Made by a program: the position numbers and the translations under genes | NCBI GenBank assembly: GCA_964613695.1 | Contig: CAZTIR010000003.1 | Location: 1-58,167, forward strand | Direction of reading: 5' to 3' | Source: Pyrolobus sp964613695 | Lineage (GTDB): Archaea > Thermoproteota > Thermoprotei_A > Sulfolobales > Pyrodictiaceae | Length of the DNA stretch: 58,167 nucleotides | In this document: positions 52,281-58,167 of the stretch, piece by piece | How positions within the stretch are numbered: the first letter of the stretch is position 1 | Layout of the letters: each line of letters begins with the position of its first letter | Notes under the pieces: model-generated | What the model saw: the letters and a program-made list of their open reading frames with translations, nothing else | What the model was told of the DNA's origin: nothing | The model's database searches: none

Positions 52281-53690
52281 GTGGGCCACCCCTGGCTACC
52301 CAACCTCAACGATAGAGACCGTAGAGAGATGCTTGAGAAGATAGGCGTCCGCGACCCCCTCGAGCTTTACAGGGATGTTCCGCGCGGGCTCATACTCCCA
52401 GAGCCTCCCCGGGTGGGTTTCGAGAAGCCTCTGAGCGAGGAGGAGGTTAGGCTCCACCTCGACAAGGTATTGTCGCGTAACCGGGTGTACCTCGACCCCC
52501 CGCCGTTCACCGGGGGCACCGTGTGCCCCCACTATGTGCCAGCAGTGGTGGACGCCATCATCTCTAGGGGCGAGTTCTATACGGCGTATACGCCGTACCA
52601 GCCTGAGATAAACCAGGGTATCCTCCAGGCGTTATTCGAGTATCAGAGTCTAATGGCGGACCTCCTGGAGGTTGATGTGGTCAACTCCTCGATGTACGAC
52701 ATGAGCACGGCTGTGGCCGAGGCTGCTCTAATGTCTATGAGGGTTACGAGGAGGAGGCGTATCCTCGTACCCGAGACCATGAACCCGGAACACCTAGAGG
52801 TTCTCATAACGTGGACTAGGGGTAGGGACGCTATCGTCGAGACCGTTAGGGTTGACAATGAGACCGGGCTCCTCGACCTCGGCGACCTCGAGGCCAGGTT
52901 ATCGCGCGGTGATACGGCGGCAGTCTACCTCGAGAACCCTAGCTTCCTCGGAGTGGTTCAGGAGCATGCGGAGGCGGTTGGCGACGCCGCTCACAAGCAT
53001 GGGGCCTTGTTCATAGTGGGCGTTGATGTGACGAGCCTTGGTCTGCTAAAGCCGCCGGGCAGGTATGGTGCGGACATTGTGGTCGGCGAGGGCCAGCCCC
53101 TAGGCCTAGGCCTGAACTACGGCGGCCCATACCTGGGCGTGTTCGGCGTGAGGTGGGATCGGAGGCTTGTACGCCAGATGCCAGGGCGCCTGGTGGGCAT
53201 GACTAGGAGCGTCGAGGGCGAGAGAGCCTTCACCCTCATACTCCAGACGAGGGAGCAGCACATCAGGAGGGAGAGGGCTACATCTAACATAACGACTAAC
53301 GAGGCTCTCATGGCCATAGCGGCTGCCGTCTACATCTCGCTACTGGGCAAGGGTGGGTTCCGGAGGCTCTCGAGGGAGGTACTCGTTAGGAGCAACTACC
53401 TCCTACACCGCGCCAGGGGCATAGGCCTCGAGCCGCTCTATCCCAGCGCCAGGTACTACAAGAACATCCCGCTCGTCTTCCCCCTCGAGTATAGCCGTGT
53501 GCACCAGGCGTTGAAGGAGAGGGGGATTATGGGGGGCCTCCCTCTAGACCGCTACGAGGAGACTAGGAGGCTCCTAGGCGAGAAGGCTAGCAGGACAGCA
53601 CTCTTCTGCGCCACGGAGGTCCACTCAAAGAGGCATATAGACGCTCTCATAGACGCTATTGCGGGGATAGTAGGGGGTGGCGGAGGATGA
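52281..53690 (+). CDS. gcvPA: glycine dehydrogenase (decarboxylating) subunit 1
   Basis: About 469 residues from the GTG at 52281, preferred since it yields the expected HPWLPN N-terminus and has GGGTGGG upstream; a TTG at 52269 is also in frame. The family's YTPYQPEINQGILQALFEYQS, DMSTAVAEAALM and EGQPLGLGLNYGGPYLG segments are visible. It forms the alpha half of the PLP glycine decarboxylase and has no PLP lysine. The stop overlaps the gcvPB start. Confidence 0.96.
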   Translation: MGHPWLPNLNDRDRREMLEKIGVRDPLELYRDVPRGLILPEPPRVGFEKPLSEEEVRLHLDKVLSRNRVYLDPPPFTGGTVCPHYVPAVVDAIISRGEFYTAYTPYQPEINQGILQALFEYQSLMADLLEVDVVNSSMYDMSTAVAEAALMSMRVTRRRRILVPETMNPEHLEVLITWTRGRDAIVETVRVDNETGLLDLGDLEARLSRGDTAAVYLENPSFLGVVQEHAEAVGDAAHKHGALFIVGVDVTSLGLLKPPGRYGADIVVGEGQPLGLGLNYGGPYLGVFGVRWDRRLVRQMPGRLVGMTRSVEGERAFTLILQTREQHIRRERATSNITTNEALMAIAAAVYISLLGKGGFRRLSREVLVRSNYLLHRARGIGLEPLYPSARYYKNIPLVFPLEYSRVHQALKERGIMGGLPLDRYEETRRLLGEKASRTALFCATEVHSKRHIDALIDAIAGIVGGGGG

Positions 53691-55225
53691 CCTGGAGGCA
53701 GGCTAGGTGGGAGGAGCCACTCGTCCACGAGCTAGGGGCTCCGGGTAGGAGGGGCGCGAGGCTACCCTATGAGCACGAGCTAGAGGAGATGGAGAGGGTT
53801 GTAGGTGCGCCCGAGGAGCTGCTGCCGCGCAGCATGATGAGAGACGAGCTAGAGCTGCCAGAGCTCAGCGAGGTCGAGGTGGTGAGACACTATACTAGGC
53901 TAACCCAGATGTCGTACGGCGTGGATGTTGGCCCGGTGCCCCTCGGCTCCTGTACGATGAAATACAACCCGAAGATAATGGAGGAGGTTGCCCGAGACCC
54001 ACGCATAAGGCACCTACACCCCCTCCAAGACGAGGATACCGTGCAGGGTCTCCTAGAGATACTCTACAGGCTTGAGAGGTGGCTGGCCGAGCTAACCGGC
54101 ATGGACCGCTGCAGCCTCCTACCGCCAGCCGGCGCGGCGGGCGAGCTCACCGGAGTCCTCATGATCAGGAAGTATCATAGGGATCGTGGCGAAGAGAGGG
54201 ATGAGATGCTCGTGCCCGACTCGGCCCACGGCACTAACCCGGCGTCGGCGGCCATGGCGGGCTTCAAGGTAGTCCGTATACCCACCAGCAGCTCTGGGAC
54301 AGTAGACATCGAGGCGCTTAAGGCGGTGGTGGGTAGGCGTACCGCAGGCCTCATGCTGACAAACCCCAACACTCTCGGGATATTCGAGGATAGGATACTC
54401 GAGATAGCGGATATAGTCCACGAGGCTGGGGGGCTACTCTACTATGACGGCGCGAACCTCAACGGCATAATGGGTATAGTTAGGCCTGGCGACATGGGCT
54501 TCGACATAGTACACTTGAACATACACAAGACGTTTGCGGCCCCCCATGGCGGCGGCGGGCCGGGCGCAGGCCCAGTCTGCGCCAAGGGGGAGCTCGTGGA
54601 GTACCTGCCCAGGCCCCTCATAGGCTTTGATGGCCGCCGCTACTACTGGGACTACTCTTGCGACAAGTGCATAGGCAGGATTAGAGCCTATTACGGCAAC
54701 ATAGTGCCTCTCGTCAAGGCCTACGTGTACATAGCTATGATGGGTGCCTGGGGCCTCAGAGAAGCCGCCATACAATCCGTGATAAACACGAACTACTTCA
54801 TAGCGTTGATGAAGGGCGTTAAGGGTTACGAGCTGCCCTACGACCCGGAGAGGCCTCGTAAACACGAGCTCGTGCTAAGCGCGGCTCCCCTGGCCCGCGA
54901 GACCGGGGTCACAGCCGAGGATGTGGCTAAGGCGATACTAGACTATGGGCTACACGCCCCCATAACATACTTCCCATTGATAGTAGACGAGGCTTTGATG
55001 ATAGAGTTCACGGATACAGAGACACGCGAGAACATAGAAGCTTATGCGAGGATCCTCCGCGAGATAGCGGAGAGGGCCTACAAGGACCCCGAGTCAGTGA
55101 AGAAAGCGCCCAGAAACACGAGCGTAGCGAGAGTCGATAACGTGTACGCCAACCACCCGCGCACAGTGACCCCCAGCTACCGCGTGTACCGCAGGAGGCT
55201 TAGGGGCGAGAAGCTAACCCTCTAG
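53687..55225 (+). CDS. gcvPB: glycine dehydrogenase (decarboxylating) subunit 2
   Basis: A 512-residue beta half of the P-protein. GSCTMKYNPKIMEEVARDP and the PLP-lysine segment HLNIHKTFAAPHGGGGPGAG (Lys near residue 280) are clear. Together with GcvPA it decarboxylates glycine, passing aminomethyl to the H-protein. The T and H proteins and lipoamide dehydrogenase are not in this window. Its 3' end overlaps aroD, convergent, by 12 bases. Confidence 0.97.
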   Translation: MTWRQARWEEPLVHELGAPGRRGARLPYEHELEEMERVVGAPEELLPRSMMRDELELPELSEVEVVRHYTRLTQMSYGVDVGPVPLGSCTMKYNPKIMEEVARDPRIRHLHPLQDEDTVQGLLEILYRLERWLAELTGMDRCSLLPPAGAAGELTGVLMIRKYHRDRGEERDEMLVPDSAHGTNPASAAMAGFKVVRIPTSSSGTVDIEALKAVVGRRTAGLMLTNPNTLGIFEDRILEIADIVHEAGGLLYYDGANLNGIMGIVRPGDMGFDIVHLNIHKTFAAPHGGGGPGAGPVCAKGELVEYLPRPLIGFDGRRYYWDYSCDKCIGRIRAYYGNIVPLVKAYVYIAMMGAWGLREAAIQSVINTNYFIALMKGVKGYELPYDPERPRKHELVLSAAPLARETGVTAEDVAKAILDYGLHAPITYFPLIVDEALMIEFTDTETRENIEAYARILREIAERAYKDPESVKKAPRNTSVARVDNVYANHPRTVTPSYRVYRRRLRGEKLTL

Positions 55226-56002
55226 CTCACGCACCACAAGAGCCCTCAGCCTCGAGGCGGCCTCCACGAGGGAACGATCCCCGTCATCCTCTAGGCACGG
55301 CTGACCCTCCGCCGTCGACCCTGCATCCCTCCTCGCGCACACGTATAGGATCTCAGAGCCGGCGGCATAGAGGGCTAGCCGCAAACCCTTACAACACCCG
55401 TAAGGCATGGCTGCAGCTCTCAAACCCCTCCTACGAGCCTCGCCCAAGAACCAGTAGAGCACCGAGGCAAGCCTATTGCTGGGCTTTTCGCTGCCGATTG
55501 CAAGCTTGGCACCCCAAGCGCCCAGGCTAGAGGCTCTGGCCAAGAGATACTCTGCTAGACCCTCGCTAAACCTCTCAAGAGGAGCATGGAGGCTCAGAAG
55601 CACGCGCCCCCAGTCAAGGTCTTTAAGCTTATTCCTCTCAACCCTCTCGAAGGTGAGAACCTCCAGGTCGACTAGCATAGCGCCATGGTCGAGAGCAGCC
55701 TTCAAAACCCCGATACGCTCCTCATCGCTAACTCTAGTGCTGCCGCCCTCCCACCATGCACGCACAGTAACAATACTCTTCTCGAGCAAGCCAGCCTCAC
55801 CAGCCTCTCTAATAACGATGAGCATGTCGTCAACGGAGCCGAGGTAATCCAGACGAAGCTCGACAGCATCGACTAGAGGCATGTCGAGAACACGCCAAGC
55901 CGTAGAGACGCTATCGGCGCCCCTAACCGGGACAACACCGACAATCAAGCTCTCCACCCCACACGCTTGAAAAACATGAAGCTCACCCCGCAAAAAGAAC
56001 AT
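55214..56002 (-). CDS. aroD: 3-dehydroquinate dehydratase, type I
   Basis: A 262-residue type I (Schiff-base) dehydroquinase of the shikimate pathway. ELRLDYLG, TVRAWWEGG, MLVDLEVLTF, LSLHAPLERF (catalytic His) and GAKLAIG (Schiff-base Lys) are visible in the expected order, although several flanking residues deviate from the usual HDF and GSxxTY consensus. GSTAEGQ replaces the usual SAPGQ loop. A GTG at 55957 may be the true start. Confidence 0.85.
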   Translation of the reverse strand: MFFLRGELHVFQACGVESLIVGVVPVRGADSVSTAWRVLDMPLVDAVELRLDYLGSVDDMLIVIREAGEAGLLEKSIVTVRAWWEGGSTRVSDEERIGVLKAALDHGAMLVDLEVLTFERVERNKLKDLDWGRVLLSLHAPLERFSEGLAEYLLARASSLGAWGAKLAIGSEKPSNRLASVLYWFLGEARRRGLRAAAMPYGCCKGLRLALYAAGSEILYVCARRDAGSTAEGQPCLEDDGDRSLVEAASRLRALVVRELEG

Positions 56003-56185
56003 AGCAAAATATCCGTCTTTAGAGAACGTCTTGCTTCGAGCCCCACGGCCCTAGAAGACTGAAAGAATGTTAACCGTGCCGAGCTTTCGCCAACGCCTCG
56101 AGATGCCCCTCCAGGAGTCGCACCTCGCCTCCGGGTTAGAGCCTCATTAATAGCGAAGGAAATTACGCTTTAAACAAGCCTGAAT

Positions 56186-56195
56186 AGTATATAAA
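56186..56195 (+). promoter_or_regulatory. TATA box upstream of 56293 gene
   Basis: agtatataaa is the strongest TATA-like sequence in the window; it would start transcription near 56218, leaving a leader of about 50-75 bases. Confidence 0.55.
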
Positions 56196-56292
56196 CGTGC
56201 CTAGTCAACCGGCCATCAACAAGTGCTCCTGAAACATCGAAAATAATGCTATTAACGCTCATAACTTGTATATGGAATGGTGCGCCGGGAGA

Positions 56293-56778
56293 ATGGGAGA
56301 AAGGCGTGAAGAAAAGATACGCAAAGCGGTAGAAGAGATTTCGAAGCTCATCGCCCCGCCCTCTGCGAGCGCCCGTAGCGGGGGCGAGCCTCCCAACACC
56401 CCGCAGCCTCCGGCCCTGGGCAGCGACAGCAACCCGAGCAGCCCGGGCAGCGTGGACGTGAGGGAGGAGGAGCTGGTCGAGCTTCTGAAGGAGAAGCTGC
56501 GCGAGATGGGCGACAACCCCGACGAGGTGATTAAGCTGGGAGAGTCCATCGGCCTCCCGCCGCTCGACTCCCTGCTAATAGAATACTCTGGGTTGAAGCA
56601 GATTAGCATGGAGGAGGCGAGGAGGGAGCTCATAGAGGAGCTTAGGAGGCGTAAAGCAGCCGAAGCTGCTCAGCCTGGCGAGAAAGAGGAAGGCGGTTAT
56701 CTAGTTGAGCTTGTCGAGAAGATTCTAGATATGTTGGGTGTGGAGGAGGGGGGTCAGGGAAGGGGAGGGATGAGCTAG
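56293..56778 (+). CDS. acidic hypothetical protein
   Basis: About 161 residues from an ATG at 56293; the frame also opens at an ATG at 56266. A Lys/Glu-rich N-terminal helix is followed by a Pro/Ser/Gly-rich disordered linker (APPSASARSGGEPPNTPQPP...) and a helical C-terminal half with DNPDEVIKLGESIGLPPLDSLLIEYSGLKQIS. The end is Gly-rich. I do not recognise it. The modular layout suggests a protein-interaction adaptor. Confidence 0.6.
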   Translation: MGERREEKIRKAVEEISKLIAPPSASARSGGEPPNTPQPPALGSDSNPSSPGSVDVREEELVELLKEKLREMGDNPDEVIKLGESIGLPPLDSLLIEYSGLKQISMEEARRELIEELRRRKAAEAAQPGEKEEGGYLVELVEKILDMLGVEEGGQGRGGMS

Positions 56779-57003
56779 ACTATTCCCACCTTTATCGTGT
56801 TTTCGCGGTTCGATAGGGTCGCGTGTGTATATGGAGGTGGTTTTCGGCTGGTGCTGAGCGTGTAGAGAGGGTTTTGTGGGAGAGTATGGCTTCTTCAAGT
56901 GCTCGTCTCGCGTTTTCCGCGCCCTTCCCGGCTCTCGGCAGTCGTGTTGCTATGCGTTTAGCGTATAGTTTTGCCTGCCTTCCTCCCCCTGCTCTGGTGG
57001 CTC

Positions 57004-57846
57004 GTGGTGGATGCCGTCCTCGTTTCCATTGATTTCGAGGGGCTCCCATACGTGGTTTCTAGGCTTCAGCTCGGCCCCGAGGGCAGGTTGTGGAGTGAGG
57101 CTAGAAGGGTTGCTCTGAGGCTTGTGAGGGTTGTTGCCGAGAGGATTCTCGAGCGAGGCTATTCCGTTGTTGTTGCCGATTCGCATGGGCTAATGGTTAA
57201 CATTGACGGCTCTGGTCTGCCTCGTGGTGTGGCTCTCGTCTCGGGTTTCCCGCGCACACCCCCCTCCATGGTCCCCCTCGTCGAGGGTGTTGTCACCGCC
57301 GTTTTCCTCGGGTATCATGCGGGTAGTGGTGTGTACTCGGTTCTTGCTCACACCTACGCGGGGCGCTATGTGCTAGAGATTAGGGTTAATGGGGTTAGGG
57401 CCTCGGAGTTCCTCCTCAACGCGATGTACCTTGGCGAGAAGGGTGTGCCGGTAGGCCTGGTGGCGGGCTCCGAGGAGTTGATGGGTGAGGTTGAGAGGTT
57501 TACACCATGGGCTGAGAGGGTTGTGCTCAAGAAGAGCCTCGGGTACCATGCTGCCATCTCTCCCCCGCTCCCCGAGATAGAGGAGAGGCTCTCGGAGGCG
57601 GTCTCGAGGATGCTCGTGAAACTGGAGAGGGGCGTCCTCAGGCCCCTGGAGCCTTCTCGCCCTGTGCACCTCGAGATAGTACACACTAGTCCCTTCTACG
57701 CTGAGGTAACGTCCCTCATCCCGGGGGCGCGGCGCAAAAACCCGGTCACCGTCGAGCTTCGGACCGATTCGATGGAAGAGGCTCTACGCCTCCTCGAACT
57801 AGCCCTATATGCCTGGATTGGCGCTAGGAGCATAACCGGTGGATGA
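57004..57846 (+). CDS. dppA: DppA-type D-aminopeptidase (M55)
   Basis: About 280 residues of the M55 zinc aminopeptidase family, which cleaves D-amino acids from peptides. Signature elements are VSIDFEGLP (Asp, Glu metal ligands), VVADSHGLMVNIDG, SGFPRTPPSMV, VFLGYHAGSG and LAHTYAG (catalytic His), then NGVRASEFLLNAMYLGEKGVPV. The longest frame starts at 56971, but a GTG near 57004-57007 puts the start just before the conserved strand. The substrate in archaea is unclear. Confidence 0.9.
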   Translation: MVDAVLVSIDFEGLPYVVSRLQLGPEGRLWSEARRVALRLVRVVAERILERGYSVVVADSHGLMVNIDGSGLPRGVALVSGFPRTPPSMVPLVEGVVTAVFLGYHAGSGVYSVLAHTYAGRYVLEIRVNGVRASEFLLNAMYLGEKGVPVGLVAGSEELMGEVERFTPWAERVVLKKSLGYHAAISPPLPEIEERLSEAVSRMLVKLERGVLRPLEPSRPVHLEIVHTSPFYAEVTSLIPGARRKNPVTVELRTDSMEEALRLLELALYAWIGARSITGG

Positions 57847-58039
57847 GGAGACCGCTAGACGCTGAAGAGTGACGAGTAGTGAAGCCGGGCGCCCGACACC
57901 CCGCCACACTAGGTGCGAGAGCCTCGCCCATCCTAAACATCTAGAAGACGACCCGAGGCATTTTTAAGACGCTGCCAGTATGATTGTGGATGCTGCGAGG
58001 CAGACGAGATAGCGTTGAGCCTAGACGTGGGCGTCTCCC
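57847..58039. other. 193-base intergenic region
   Basis: No gene visible. An A/T-rich stretch, gcatttttaagacg, lies at about 57959-57972. Weak C/D-like boxes overlap the end of the M55 gene but do not form a full set. Confidence 0.3.
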
Positions 58040-58167
58040 CTAGATGCGCTGCACGTTATGAATGTTGGTGAGCGATCCTAGGCTCGACTCTAGGGCTGCG
58101 CGCACGCACCTCGGTATCGCTTCCCTCGCGACGCCCTCCGGGCACTTCTCTAGCGGTAGCCTGCACC
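58040..58167 (-). CDS. partial hypothetical protein (5' end beyond window)
   Basis: The 3' part of a minus-strand frame, 41 codons plus the stop at 58040-58042, entering from the right edge. The visible C-terminus (CRLPLEKCPEGVAREAIPR...NVQRI) has crenarchaeal codon use, and the other two minus frames contain stops. The pair of cysteines near its start may belong to a cluster or zinc site. Family unknown. Confidence 0.45.
   Translation of the reverse strand, partial: CRLPLEKCPEGVAREAIPRCVRAALESSLGSLTNIHNVQRI

Noticed and set aside
56792..57049. Minus-strand 85-codon ORF with basic, helix-like sequence
   Set aside because: Its only start codon lies within the 5' end of the M55 peptidase gene on the other strand and no ribosome-binding site is visible. 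It looks somewhat coding, so it deserves a homology check.
57840..57895. C/D-like boxes at the end of the M55 gene
   Set aside because: Boxes are degenerate, the first overlaps the stop codon, and the final D box is missing.

Overview
The window looks like part of the chromosome of a hyperthermophilic crenarchaeon, most likely of the Desulfurococcales (Pyrodictium/Hyperthermus/Pyrolobus type). The evidence is the eukaryote-like ribosomal proteins L15e and S15, an ESCRT-III/Vps4 (CdvB-CdvC) division module, HerA-NurA, A-type ATP synthase subunit A, PurP-type purine genes, mevalonate kinase, C/D box guide RNA architecture, TATA-box promoters, many GTG/TTG starts and GC-rich DNA favouring AGG/AGA and ATA codons. 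The species assignment is an inference. I see no rRNA, CRISPR array, insertion sequence or obvious prophage; this is mostly compact chromosomal backbone.

Layout. 1-5100: a minus-strand run of Memo-family protein, MiaB/CDKAL1-like tRNA methylthiotransferase, a divergent PurP-family ATP-grasp protein, a helical unknown and a tyrosine phosphatase. 5100-7100: L15e, then a minus-strand fluoride-channel operon (FluC, DUF190, ferredoxin) and a 356-base gap with a clear C/D box sRNA, a second candidate sRNA and a long stem-loop. 7100-10820: glycerophosphodiesterase, SWIM zinc-finger protein and HerA-NurA. 10880-18530: CdvC and CdvB, a YkgJ-like cysteine cluster protein, PfkB kinase, a second NurA-type nuclease, secreted PEBP, S15 and a lone PstS. 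18570-24690: an unknown, an FAD dehydrogenase, PurA, triosephosphate isomerase and MetRS. 24690-30890: a zinc-ribbon protein, two coupled unknowns, HyuA, a small unknown and an HD phosphohydrolase.

30890-35720 holds the most striking gene: a 1132-residue surface protease of the gingipain (C25) type with a signal peptide, an Ig-like domain, a roughly 270-residue coiled-coil stalk and a C-terminal membrane anchor. It is followed by about 730 bases of apparently decayed DNA and a winged-helix regulator. 35880-45030: Asd, a UPF0104 membrane protein, an unusual archaeo-eukaryotic primase-like protein, Sir2, PurB, AtpA, tRNA-Leu(CAA), NuoA and mevalonate kinase. 45110-58167: PEP synthase, an unknown, two tandem nucleotidyltransferase-fold paralogs, small coiled-coil and His-rich proteins, a four-CBS protein, GcvPA-GcvPB, dehydroquinate dehydratase, an acidic unknown, a DppA-type D-aminopeptidase and the end of an unknown gene.

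Genes that work together: HerA with NurA in DNA end resection; CdvB with CdvC in cell division and membrane scission (CdvA is not next to them); FluC with DUF190 in fluoride resistance; PurA with PurB in AMP synthesis; the two GcvP halves as one glycine decarboxylase. Genes are tightly packed, with six convergent pairs whose 3' ends overlap. Family assignments rest on motifs read by eye, not on database searches.
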